Below are positions 26,474 through 38,084 of a stretch of 64,000 nucleotides of DNA, in pieces. The notes beneath the pieces were generated by a model. It had not been told where the DNA came from, made no database searches, and saw only the letters and a program-made list of their open reading frames with translations. Numbering within the stretch: position 1 is the first letter of the stretch; each line of letters starts with the position of its first letter. The stretch covers positions 7,910,895 to 7,974,894 of the forward strand of contig JADCRB010000013.1 of the NCBI GenBank assembly GCA_021464245.1, read 5' to 3'. Position numbers and translations under genes: made by a program. Source of the DNA: Carallia brachiata. Taxonomy: Eukaryota > Streptophyta > Magnoliopsida > Malpighiales > Rhizophoraceae.

Positions 26474-27467
26474 TTCCCTTGCTTTCTTTTTACTTAAAAT
26501 TTTTTTTTTATTTTCTTGTTGTCTTGTTTGTTTCTAGGGAAAGTCAGGGGAAACTCCTGGGAATGTTGTGCAGGCAGGGGAAAGTAAGTTCGACGCGGTC
26601 TCTCCTCCTGTTGCTTTGCTTTCCTTTGGTTTTTGGCGGGAATGGGCGTGCCAAACCGGGGTTTGCAGCGAGCAAGCACGTGCTGATAACGTAGTATACC
26701 AATGGACAAAAGTACCCTTATCAATTTACGAGAACTACAATTGCGTCCTGTGGACTTGGTAAGACCAAGCCCCTTAGTTGTCCATTACATACAACGCATG
26801 CCTTCTCGCTCATATCTTTTTTTTTTTTTTTGATTCATTTTAGAAGATAAAGAAGTAATCAATTAAAAACAACAGAACACAATCTTGCGATTGTTACCAT
26901 CAAGTAGCAATCCTTGATAGTCCAACAAAACCTTATTATCAATAGTATGAATACTCGTCTTAATAAAAAGTCAGTTAAAAATTACCTTCTTACAATGCAT
27001 ATTACATCTGAACCTGATAAATCTGCACACAAAGATGTTTGATATCTACCAAAAGGATCAAAAGAGGATGAGAGCTAACAATGTGTCTGTAAATCAGAGT
27101 ACGAAGTTCCAATAAATCAGTTTCTAAGACAACTTTACAATAATCTAATTTTCCAAACAAATTCTAAGCCGTGACGGATGTTCGTAAGCTCAGCACATAT
27201 TAGTAGTAGTCCTAGTGGAGTTTATAAAACCGCCAAGCTGCTTCCCATAACCATTACCCACAAGCCCACCAAAACCAGCAGCACCTGAATTTCCAAGTGA
27301 ACTCCCATCAGTAATTCACCCAGCCTCTAGTATCATATTTTAAGAATGGACGAAAGTACCCTTATAAATTTACAAGGACTACAGGAAGACCAACCCCCAG
27401 GTCGAGCGTTACAGCGGCGTCTCTCACCGGTTTAATATCATATTTTCTAAATGGACAAAAGTAAATT

Positions 27468-27956
27468 TAGAGATATAATATTTTTTAATCTTAAATCTTT
27501 ACATTTTTTATATATAAATTTTAAATTTTTTTAAAATTTTATTTGAATTTAAATTTTTTAATTTTTTACTAAATCAGTCCATCCGTTAACGAAAAATAAT
27601 CAATTTATTAAAAAATAATTTTAACCTTACAAAAATTATTTGAAAAAAGTTAAATACACTAATTAAAATTTTTTTATTAAAAATATACATTTTACATATT
27701 TAATTCGACTGTTTGTTGATTAAAAAAATATTTAATGTACATATTTATTGATGAAAAAAATATTTAACTTGCGTATGTGATCTTTTTTTAATAATTTTCA
27801 TCAAGTTAAACTCATTTATTAACGAATTTACCACTTTTTATAAACGAAAAGATTAATATGATAAAAATTAAAAGATTTAAATTTAAATAAAATATTAAAA
27901 AAATTTATGACTCATATATAAAAAAATAAAAAATAAAAATTAAAAAATATCATACC
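27468..27956. mobile_element. AT-rich MITE-like inverted-repeat element
   Basis: Arms of about 100-130 bp at about 27468-27600 and 27810-27956 are inverted copies of each other (left arm includes TATTTGAATTTAAATTTTTT, right arm its near reverse complement). It separates a plausible pre-insertion sequence: AATGGACAAAAGTA on the left and a CATCAATTTGCAGGAACTAC continuation on the right, matching the copy at 26703. TSD not certain. Confidence 0.5.
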
Positions 27957-29043
27957 CCCATCAATTTGCAGGAACTACAAATGCGTCCCCCGACTCCTGA
28001 GCGACCAAACACTCCATTTCGTCCATTACAGTGCAGTCCCTCTCTGCATTTCTCGTTTCTCTGGGTAATTATACAAAACTGATCTTTCTATTTATTTTTT
28101 TTATAGTAATAATATAATTGCATTAACCCAGTAAAACATTATACATTGTTTATTTGTCAATAGAGAGTGCAAGTCCTATTGCCAAATATATTCATCCCTC
28201 GAAATATCAACAGAACGTGCTAGTTCAATATATTATGAGAGACACATTGAAACATCCTATAATAAGCATATTGTCCCGAGCAACTTTGCATGCGCCTCTA
28301 ACACACTTGTCACGCTAATAAGTAGGCTGTTTATTGTTCACGACATGTGGAGACTACAACAATGTAAGAACAAACTAATTTTCACTATCTGTTTCATGTG
28401 TAGTCTAACGATGTAGTAGCTAGATAATTAAATTTTTGTCATGTTTGATTAAAAGAATAGACATTGTGTCTACCTAATTAATATAAGCTAGTAAGCAGAT
28501 CCTCTGTAGATTTGGCTATGGGTTGAAAATGTGTGGCTAGCTTATGTGTGAAAACAAGGCATTGAAGATCGCTCAAATGGCTAAAATCACAGACCAGATA
28601 AAGGAAGGTACTAACTCCTACACCCGTGACCTCAGGTTTTGGCAGTTTCATAGCTTCCAAACAGGTCCTCATGAATACTTGAATTGAATATCATCAAAGC
28701 AAAAAAGTATACCGTCCCAGAAAAATTTACTAAAAAATTTTTGTAATGTAATAAATTAAAATTTTTTTATAATTACATGAATTTATTGTGTAATAAAAAA
28801 ATTAGTGATTTTTTTAATTACACTTATAATTAATGTAATTGTATAATAAATTTATGTAATTGTATTACTAAAATTTTTTAAAAAATTTTCTTGGACATGT
28901 AATGTAGATCATCATAAAAAAAGCCAGACGAGGCCTGACACGCAATAAAGCAAATACGTAACAAAAACAACTCATCGAGCACAATTATGTGCAATTATGC
29001 TGTGAACATGGGAACATAAGTCAAAAACGCATCACGGGTCCCA

Positions 29044-29052
29044 AATATATAA
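29044..29052 (+). promoter_or_regulatory. Possible TATA box of the inhibitor gene
   Basis: ATATATAAGG about 135 bp upstream of the ATG at 29183. Motif and spacing only. Confidence 0.3.
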
Positions 29053-29182
29053 GGACCATACCGACAACCTTTGGTTCCTTATCTTTCAATACATTAAATT
29101 ATAACTCAAATTTCACTCTTTCCCTTTTTGGCAGCCAAGAAATTAAGCAGTTGGAGAGTCATAATAAGATTAGTTCTTTCAA

Positions 29183-29715
29183 ATGGCCTCTACAGTTCCC
29201 TTTTTCCTCATTCTCTCCCTATGTTTCCCACTGCTTCTGGTAGTGCAGACATGGGATTGGTCCAAAAGACATGCAGAAGCACCAAATACTATGATCTTTG
29301 TGTCTCAACTCTGAAGTCCAATGCCAACAGTTCCAACACAGACACCAAAGGACTAGCACTCATTATGATTGGTGTTGGGATGGCTAATGCCACAGCAACA
29401 TCATCTTATTTGTCATCTCAGCTGCTTAGCAGCGCAAGTGATACGGTCTTGAAGAAGGTGCTTAAAGAATGTGCAGAAAAGTACAGTTATGCTGGCGATG
29501 CTCTTCAAGCTTCAGCTCAAGATTTGGCCACGGAGTCCTACGACTATGCTTCCATGCATGTTATGGCTGCCGCAGATTACCCGAATGCTTGCCATAATGC
29601 GTTCAGAAGGCACGCGGGATTGGCATATCCTCCGGAGATTGCACGGCGAGAGGAAGGTTTGAAGCGTATATGTGACGTGGTTATGGGGATTATTGATCTA
29701 CTCTTTAGCCCATAA
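29183..29715 (+). CDS. Plant invertase/pectin methylesterase inhibitor domain protein, frame broken in signal peptide
   Basis: Single exon. From the ATG at 29183 a good secretory signal is read (MASTVPFFLILSLCFPLL), but the mature domain (LVQKTCRSTKYYDLC onward) is one frame away. One missing base near 29234-29237 reconciles them: 533 nt become 534, a 177-aa protein of normal family size. The mature part has four family cysteines (two in CRSTKYYDLC, one in LKECAEKY, one in YPNACHNAF) and the four-helix-bundle pattern. HVMAAADYPNACHNAF recalls cell-wall/vacuolar inhibitors of fructosidase more than pectin methylesterase inhibitors, but the target cannot be fixed. Taken literally, the only ATG in the mature frame is at 29221, which would remove the signal peptide. 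A one-base assembly error or a real loss-of-secretion allele are the alternatives. Confidence 0.75.
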
Positions 29716-29798
29716 TTAATGCATGCCCACTCTACTTTTAGCTAAATAATTAAGATGCCGTGTTCCCATCTAATAGTTGTAAGGGTGTCATTATATCT

Positions 29799-29992
29799 CC
29801 AGAATCGGGCATCTGTCCGAATATTTTTTTGTGCAATAAGACAATGATTTTGTGCAACAAGACTGCTATTTTGTGCAACAAAAAAAATACAGAAAAATAA
29901 AGATTTTTTTTGTTGCATAAAATATCAGTCTGGTTGCACAAAATTACTGTCTTGTTGCACAAAAAAACATTCGGGCAGATACCCGATTCTGG
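29799..29992. mobile_element. Short hairpin MITE with internal 16-bp repeats
   Basis: Almost the whole 194 bp is an inverted repeat: the left end CCAGAATCGGGCATCTGTCC and the right end read in reverse (CCAGAATCGGGTATCTGCCC) match over about 90 bp. Each arm carries about three tandem copies of TTTTGTGCAACAAGAC or variants. It sits about 80 bp after the inhibitor stop codon, so it may lie in its 3' UTR. Target duplication unclear. Confidence 0.75.
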
Positions 29993-30104
29993 CAGCCTAA
30001 TTTTTTCCTAGTTGTAATATGAGATTTCACGTTCCTAAAAAACCAAAAAAAATAAGATCCTCTATTCACCCATCTCTCACATATAGTTAAACCGCATTGA
30101 CTTG

Positions 30105-30671
30105 TCATTTTTGTGGCGTGTTCCATTATCAACAGAGGAGTATTGACAACAAAGTTTTTAAATTAATTTTTTATTTTAATTAATTAGTCCGTTATTTTAT
30201 TAAAAATAACTTAAATTACTTTAACCAATTTATTCGTAAATTTATAAACTTTCTTTTTATCTTTTTTCCACTGACGTGGGACAACTACATTTCCAATATT
30301 CTCCCTCAAGTGCAACTAAAATCTTTACCAATCAGTTATCACTTATTCAATCATTACGGGTTTTAATAAGAGGTTATGGTTTCAAATATGGGTCTTTTGT
30401 AAAGACACCGTCTTAAAAATCTACCTAAAATCTTTTCAAAAGTTGTTAAATCTGTCCAAATAAGTTTAGACTCTGATACCATATTAATTTTTATAACATG
30501 AGCCAATATAAGTAAGAGAGTATTTGAACAAATTCTCTAAATTAATTTTTTTTTTATTGATAAATTAATTATTTTATTAAACTAATTTAAATCACTTTAA
30601 TCAATTTATTCTAAATTTATAAACTTTCTTTTTATCTTTTTTCAACCGACGTAGGACAACCACAATTCTGA
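30105..30671 (-). mobile_element. TRIM (terminal-repeat retrotransposon in miniature)
   Basis: Two direct repeats of about 190 bp (30484-30671 and 30105-30295, about 75-80 percent alike by eye) flank about 170 bp with no coding capacity. On the minus strand TGGTATCAGAGTC (30481-30469) follows the first repeat at once, the primer-binding site for initiator tRNA-Met. A purine tract (TTGAGGGAGAATAT, about 30311-30297) precedes the second. LTR starts include GTTGTCCCACGTCAG. These are hallmarks of TRIM/copia-type LTR elements. Ends are approximate and no clean target duplication was fixed. LTR divergence suggests an old insertion. Confidence 0.7.
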
Positions 30672-30752
30672 TAGTTATTATGACCTTTGCACTCCCTCCA
30701 GGGACACAAAGATTTTTTTTTGCTTGAGTATATTTTTTGAGAGAAAAGCTAA

Positions 30753-31989
30753 GACTCCGTTTGGAAACGCTGTCAATTTTTTATTTCTATTTCTTATTTT
30801 TTGTTTTTTGTTTTTATTATTTGTTGAATTTTTGTGTTTATTGCTGTCATTTTTTTTCTATAAGAATAAAAAAGTAGATAGAAAAAGATAGTGAAAGAAA
30901 TAGTAAAAAGAGTATGAATAGAAAGAGAAAAATGGGAGAGAGAGAGAGAGAGAATGGTAGAGAGAGAAAAAAAAGAGAGAAAGAGAGTAAAAAGAGAATG
31001 AGTAGAGAGAATGACAGAGAGAGAAAAGAGAGAGAAAGGGTAAAGAAAGAATGACTAAACAGAATAGTGAGAGAGAAAAATAAGAGAGAGAGAGGGTAGA
31101 AAGAGAACGAGTAGAGAGAATGGCAGAGAGAGAAAAGAGAGAGAGAGAGAGAGAGAGGGTAGAAAAAGAATGAGTAAAGAGAATGATAGAGAGAGAGGGT
31201 AGAGAGATAATGAGTAGAGAGACTGTAAATCAAGAAAAAGGAGAGAGAGAGAGTATGGGTAGAGAGAGAATACGTAGAGAAAATATTAGAGAGAGAAAAA
31301 GGAGGGAGAGAGGGCAAAGAGAAAATGGTAGAGCGAGAAAAAGGATAGAGAGTGTGGATAGACAAAGAATGATAAAGAGAGAAAAAAAGAGAGAAAGAGT
31401 AGAGAGAGAATGAGTAAAGAGAATGGTAGAACAAGAAAAATGAGAGAGAGTTAGTAGAGAGAGAATGGTAGAGAGAGAAAAAGGAGAGAGAGAGGGTAGA
31501 GAGAGAATGAGTAGAGCGAATGGTTGAAGGAGAAAAATGAGAGACAGAGTAGGTACAGGAAGAATGAGTAGAGAGAGAGAAAAGAGAGAGAGAGAGAGTA
31601 AAGAGAGAATGAGTAGAGAGAATAGTAGAGAGAGAAAAAGAGAGAGAGGATAGAGAGAGAATGGTTGAGATAAAAAAAGAAGAGAGAAGATAGAGAGAGA
31701 ATGAATAGAGAGAGAAATAGTAGAGAGAAAAAAAATATAGAGGGATAGAGAGAGGGTGAGTAAAGGGGGTGGATAGAGATAGAAAAGGCTGTAGAGAAAG
31801 TATAAAAAAAAAATGAAAAATAAAATAAGAAATTATGTTTTATTATTTTCTCAATCTGTTTTTTTCTTTAAAAAATACTTTTAACTTTTTAATAAAAAAT
31901 AAAAAATAGAAATAATACCAAACATATTTTTTATTTTTTTGTGAAAAATAAACAAAAAATAGAAAACAAAATCATTAGCAAACGAGCCC
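30753..31989. mobile_element. Polypurine-cored MITE, copy 1 (Tourist/Harbinger-like)
   Basis: The 1237-bp element is flanked by TAA on both sides (30750-30752 and 31990-31992), the TSD expected of PIF/Harbinger elements. Left end GACTCCGTTTGGAAACG and right end (reverse) GGGCTCGTTTGCTAATG form imperfect TIRs. The interior from about 30870 to 31800 is almost purely A and G on the plus strand, made of degenerate units such as AGAGAGAATGAGTAGAGAGA. Ends match copy 2 at 51666-52791. The long ORFs on either strand inside it are compositional artefacts. Confidence 0.75.
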
Positions 31990-31992
31990 TAA

Positions 31993-33224
31993 ATTTTTGA
32001 AAATTTTTGTAATTGAATCATAAATCCCTTAGCGTTTTCAAACCGCTTTTAAGCCTTTATTTCTATTTCATGTGAGTGCTCATTTGACAGGAATTAATTA
32101 AACTGTCAAATAAGTAGTTTGACCTAATTGAGATGATTTTAAATAAAATCCAAATATACTTAAAAGCACAAAAATACTTCCATGTATATTTCCCTAAATT
32201 TCCCTCCTTTGTTCCACAATCAAAACAGTAAATTTCTTCCATTTTCTCTAAATTCACGTAGGAAAAATTCAAGGTTTTCACCTTTTAAACGCAAGAGAAA
32301 GAAAGAAAATTTAGCAAAATGCACATGTAACATATTTTTGGAACATATATGAATTTTTTATGTGATCATAGTTAGGTCAAACTATATATCTAAAGTTGCG
32401 ACCAAAACTTGTCTAAAAATTGAAAATTAAAATTTTAAATTAGTTTAAACAATTTAAGACTCAATTATAAAAATTTTCAAAAGTTTAGTACTTCCTGAAG
32501 GCTTGCCTCATGTATATCTGCTATAAGCACATTTTCTTTGAATAAAACAGTTATGTTCCACAATATCTTCGTAGCCGTTTGACTCTTGGTCTGGAGAGAA
32601 TCTATGTCGGAATTGTAATCAGATTTCTTATAATGTATTTTAGTTGAATTCAAAATCAGAATCAAATTTAATTTTCTCTTGTAATTGTTTAGTTCATTTG
32701 AAAGTGATGATTTAAAAATAATAATTTTTTTTACCAGATTTTTAAAATATTATTTAAATGCATAAAAATATAATATATTATATTATGTTAAATAATAAAT
32801 TACATGAGAAATAAAATTTGAAGTGTGATCTATTGTATAAAAATATCATTATCATGACAAATATAAGAGAAACATAGAAGTAAAAGAATTTCGAAATAAA
32901 ACTTAAAAATCATGAAATATGAAAAATAATATAAATATAATAATATAAGTAAATATATTAAAATTTCATACAAATAAAAGCATAAATAAAATTTATAATG
33001 AAGAAGCAGTCTAGTAATAATAATTATTATTATTACTCGTCAAAGGAAGTACAAATTTATTCTTGAGATCAGTGTACATCCACGCTTCAAACTTTATATA
33101 TTTTTTACTTTATCTCTATTGTATCCACATTCAATCTTGTTTTCTTTTTTTAATTTCTAACATTCAACTCTACAGGCAAATGTCGTTGCGAGTGTTGAGC
33201 TAAAACGCTCGCGAGAACGATAAA
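31993..33224. other. Intergenic AT-rich region
   Basis: Nothing recognisable. The last part probably holds the 3' untranslated region of the PLP-enzyme gene. Confidence 0.5.
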
Positions 33225-35319
33225 CTAGACTCGAAATCGCAGTGTATCAGCATCTATTTCTTTCGGAAGCCTATGCTGCTGTTTTGGGAACTTGGGAAGA
33301 AGACTTGCAATGCCTTTGGCAATTTGCAAGTATGAGTCGAACTTGGTAACATTCCCACAAAGGTCTACATCCACTTTGGTGTTTTCATCATCATTTTCTG
33401 TTATCCTTGTTGCTTGCATTAGACTGGCCAATGAAAGATCACGCATGTTGTCGGTGACCACCTTCAGCTTAAGATCCTTGAAAATCTGTTTCTTAAGAGT
33501 CCAGGCTCCGGACTTCCAGTTGAGGTGATATAACGAAAGAAATCTCTGGCCATATGTGGCTAGAAACTCAATTGCAGCGAGAATGAACTCAAACTCCTCA
33601 TTGGACATGTAGTATGGGAAGCTAATCCTCGTCCATCCAGGCTTCGCTCCAACATAACCCTACGATTAACAGAAGCGCGAGTTGTCATGATCACATCTTT
33701 CAAAAATTATGATGCATGAAGTACGACGCTTATTAGTTCGTGAAAAATCAGTTCAAATTGTTTACCATTTCTATGGCGGATTTGACAGCAAGGGAAGCAG
33801 ACTCGCTGATGTTGAGCAAACTGTGACCATAGGGTCCAGCACAAGCGCACCCACCTCGTGCTTGGATGCCAAATAGGTCATTCAGCAAAACTGCAACAAA
33901 AGGTCCTGAAAGAGGTTTATCTCTTTGGTTCCCCGTCTCTTCCCAAATGTTAAGACTCCCATTTGGATCGTATGTTGTGGAATATATGAGGAAGGACAGC
34001 ACAGATTGCCGCCTGGCCTGTGTGTTCCCTAAAATCCAAATGTTTTTGTTCGGAAGAAGCCTTTCCAATGCTCTCTTTATGAAGATGTCTTCCTGTTTTT
34101 CTATCACTTGGTAGCCGACATATGCCTTGACCCAAAAGGCCAGTGTCGCTCGGATGGTTTGGATTATTGGAGGGGTTCCACCGTTCTCTCTCTCTTCTAT
34201 GTCATCCAAATACAGAGTGTCCTGTATTTGATGCCAAGAAGCTAGTTAGTTAGCCACGAGTACATGATTGAATCTTTTAAGAATGTCTTGTGAAAGGGAA
34301 ATTTTGCGTTAAAAGCACCATATTTTTTCCTAGAAAATGTCCCAGAATCCTTCTGTCTAGAGGTGTGAAACAGGGGAAACATACAGATGCTAAAAGATTA
34401 GTTGGGCTCGCTCACCTTATCATTAAATCCATTGACATAAGAGACAGTTCCACCTCCACAAGTTGATGGGGGAAAAGACTTAATTTGGTAGAGGCTTTTG
34501 CTCATCAAAAGTATTCCTGGCGTTCCGGGGCCCCCTAAGAATTTGTGTGGACTTAGAAAACACCATCATAGCCATCAATCTCCCCTGACCTCATATCAAT
34601 CTCCACATATGGACCACTGCATATATACAACAGTTAGGAAACTGTAACATCAGACAAATAACTAATTTTGACGGCAAAGACAAATATCTGCACTGAACAA
34701 CGTTCATTCATGTACCTTGCTGCAAAATCAAAACAGGCAAAACCTTCATATTGGTGAAGGAGCCTAGCAATTGCTCGAGTATCAGAATAAATTCCAGTCA
34801 CGTTACTGCAAGCTGAGAAAGAACCCAGAATTGGCCTCTTTGCATGTTTATAAGATTCAAGTTTCTCTCTTAAACCTTCGAGGTCTATTAAGCCCTGGTC
34901 ATTTAAACCAATCTCTACCACTTCGGCCAGGCTTTGTCGCCACGAGAGAATATTAGAGTGGTGCTCGTAAGGGCCAATAAAGACTACCCATCTCTCTTCA
35001 TTGGCCAGGCATTTTAGAACTCTGTCTCTCATAATTGATGGCACGGCCACACCCATAACTTCTTGCAATCTTTTAACAGCTGCCGTGCTGCCAGACCCAC
35101 AAAACATAATTGCATCCTCTGGCCCACCACCCAAGCACATTTTGATGTATCGGGCTGCTTCGTGCACCATTTTTGACGTGTGGTGCCCAACTTTACTGTC
35201 ACTTGTATGAGTGTTCCCTTAACACAAAATCATCATCGTTCCTGTTAGTGTGGTCTAACAACTAAACAAGACGATCGACATGAAAGAAAATTCTTTTTCC
35301 ATTAATTACAGGGAAGTTA

Positions 35320-35360
<41 letters not shown>

Positions 35361-35846
35361 CACCAAGAAGCCACAAAATTTATCCGGGGCCAGTAGTAAT
35401 TAAAAATATCATAATATAAAAATGTGTAGAAGCGCTTCCTGCATAATTATATCAAATGAAAAGGAATATATATTATGTGTTGAGTTTACTTGCAGAAAGT
35501 TACCATAGAAGGGAAGAACGTTGTTGACGATAAAATCTTCGACGTAACGAAGGGATCGGCCGGAGGCCGTATGATCAGCATAAGTAAGTCTCCGTTTACC
35601 AAAGGGGGAATCAAACTCAACATTATCGCCGATGATTTGAGATCGAAGCCAACTCAACTTTTTCTCGGCAGATTCACTCTTAGGCGCACCCTTTTCCAAC
35701 TCCCGAAAGGATTCAGAATGGTGGCGAAGAGCACCGGAGGAGCATGATGCTGAAGTAGCTGATGACTTGCTGCTTCCACCGCCATTACCATTGTTTGATG
35801 ACCCCATTTTGTGTACATCCGAGGGTTGTTCCAGTTCCATGATCAT
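33225..35846 (-). CDS. PLP-dependent transferase (class V aminotransferase / cysteine desulfurase-like fold), frame broken in exon 3
   Basis: Five exons: 35846-35504, 35217-34716, 34616-34416, 34221-33766 and 33659-33225, all GT-AG. The other four join in phase. Exon 3 is 201 nt where phase demands 202: one base is missing at 34555/34556, giving a stop right after GYDGVF. With it the protein is about 645 aa; without it, about 302. Segments include a Gly/Ser-rich N-terminus, RLTYADHTASGRSLRYVEDF, MFCGSGSTAAVKRLQ, the His-rich YEHHSNILSWR, FACFDFAASGPYVEID, the LSPHKFLGGPGTPG block with the presumed PLP-binding Lys (about 307), and GGCACAGPYGHSLL. This is the conserved plant family annotated as PLP-dependent transferases superfamily and related to the MoCo-sulfurase N-domain; its substrate is unknown to me. 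The break removes the PLP lysine if real. GT microsatellites lie in intron 1 and upstream of exon 1. Confidence 0.83.
35322..35356. repeat. (GT)n microsatellite in intron 1 of the PLP-enzyme gene
   Basis: Perfect GT run between exons 1 and 2. Confidence 0.9.
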
Positions 35847-35905
35847 TAATAACTATTGCTTTGAGATCCAATAACAAGGTGGCCAAATAATTGCTATATG
35901 TATCC

Positions 35906-35944
<39 letters not shown>

Positions 35945-38084
35945 CGAAAACAAAAAAAGAAAAAAAAAACAAAGCACGTGTTTTCAGTGGGTCAACTCAA
36001 GCAACCGCGCTAAATTCAACTGCGATCTCTTTGCTTGTAATCTCTAACCAGTTGGCAATTGCGAAAATTATTGTAAACATATGCTTTGTCTCTCCCTCTA
36101 AAGATATCGTGTATACATATAGAAAAACCACTGCTGGCTGCGACACACCGTATTTGAATTCCTGGTCCGGGTCTCCACCCCATTCATTATCCACATAAAT
36201 TTTCACATGGGTAAATATTAATGGCCCGTAATTGTTATATTTTGTATAACAATAATGAATAAAATAAAAATAAAAAATTATTTTATATATATAATTGAAA
36301 AAATTCTTTATTTATTATGTTATAGACAAATTTTTAAGTAAATTTTTCATACAATGTAACAGAACCCTTTCCGCATTCCGTTGTGGGCGAATGTTTCCTC
36401 GTGTCTTTTACCCTTACCAAAAATAACTAAAAAAAAAGGGTTAAATTGTTTTGCGTTTTATTTCCCTACAATTTCAACGTAAATAATAAACCATCTTATA
36501 CTTTTTTAATGTTGTCAATTAACCCTATGACACTAATTTATTAAATCAATTAATAAAAATTGACCATAATTATATTATTTTATAACTACAGGAATTTTAT
36601 TAAATTTCACGTAAAAATTAATTATGAATATTGTGTCAAATACCTCTATATCAATATATGTAGTACACTGAAAATAACAAAAATTATGAAATAAATAATA
36701 TGAGATACAGTTAAAGTATATAACGAAATTTAATTACGAAATAAGTGATATATTATTTGATAAAAAAATTACAAAATAATGTAATTCTGATTAATTTTAT
36801 TAATTAATTTAACAAATTACTATCAGATAAATTAATTATCAAAATTAAAAAAATATAAAAAAATTCAGTACCTAAATTAAAACTACACGAAATAAAATAT
36901 AAAACAATCAAATTATAAACATTAAATGCATTTGACCAAAAGGACAGTATATCTACTGCTACAATTGACCCCGCCAACGGAAAGTCTACCATGGTTTTGG
37001 GGTCTTTCCCCTTTCTTTCTGTTTCCTTTTAGTTATTTATTTTCCTTTCCTCTTTTCAAAATCATACTAAATGAAGTAATAAAAAGAAGGGAAATAACTA
37101 AACATGTAAAATAGTCAACACCGTACGACTTTTTCGGGCCGGTTGGTTCATGTCATGGTTTTACACAATTTACATACATGATACTTATGTCATGTCTTAC
37201 ATAACTTAAATGTTTAAAAAATTAGGACTAGATCGATACGATTTGTGATATGTTAAGAACAAGTGTTTACATAAATTCAGTTAACGTATCGCCCATGGTT
37301 CTCGGAAAAAATATATATATATATATGGCGATAAGAATGTGGTAACCACTTCACGAAGTAGTCAACAAACAACAATATATTTTTTTATATAAAAAGATAA
37401 TCAGTTATGAGATAAGAATGCAGTGACCAATTACTCAACAAACTTATTAAATACTAATGCATAATTAGATAAATAAAAGGCCTTACGGCCGAGGAAAGCT
37501 CGAAAGCATGAGTGTCATTGATAAGAAAAAGAAAAAACGCGAACCGTGATTGGATTGATGATAAAATAAAATCTTTGGTCGTGTACAGTGATTCAATTGA
37601 TAATAAAGAAAGAGAATTCTCGATTTAGTTCTTCACCTTAACGACAGAAGAAAGGTTAACCAAATTTTATTAAATTTGATTCATAACAATCATTAATTAA
37701 AGAATAACTCTGGTTATTACTTTCATTACTTACAAAATGAGAACCTAATTTATATTGAAATGAGATTGTAACGGATATTATTATTATTATTCATTAACGA
37801 TAAAAATGGTTGCTTTGAATTTCAATAAATTTTTAGTTTTGTTTTCATTAATGATCAATAATGTAAATAAAGGAGCAATAATTCAATGATGAATGATGTA
37901 AATTAATGATCAATAGTTTTTTACTATTTCGATATATAAATTAATAAGCAACAATATTTGATTTAGAATTTAATGATCAATAATGAGAAAGAATAAGTTG
38001 ATAATAGCTAATTTTAAACATTTTAAAAAAAAGTTGGAGAAAAATTATTTCTTGATTGTCAAGTAACACCAAGATTAAAGGAAA
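35847..38084. other. Intergenic AT-rich region upstream of the PLP-enzyme gene
   Basis: A (GT)n microsatellite lies at 35908-35942, about 60 bp upstream of the ATG. The remainder is AT-rich spacer with no recognised gene or element. Confidence 0.5.

Larger units (their letters stand above)
26474..29182. other. Intergenic region with related direct repeats and a foldback element
   Basis: No gene supported. A motif beginning ATGGACAAAAGTACCCTTAT occurs at about 26703, with related copies at about 27345 and (split by an insertion) 27447/27956. An AT-rich inverted repeat occupies 27468-27956. The part from about 28980 is probably the promoter of the inhibitor gene. Confidence 0.5.

Noticed and set aside
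30847..31434. 195-aa Ser/Phe/Leu-rich ORF in the polypurine element
   Set aside because: A polypurine strand has few stops on its complement; the same artefact appears at 51694-52320.
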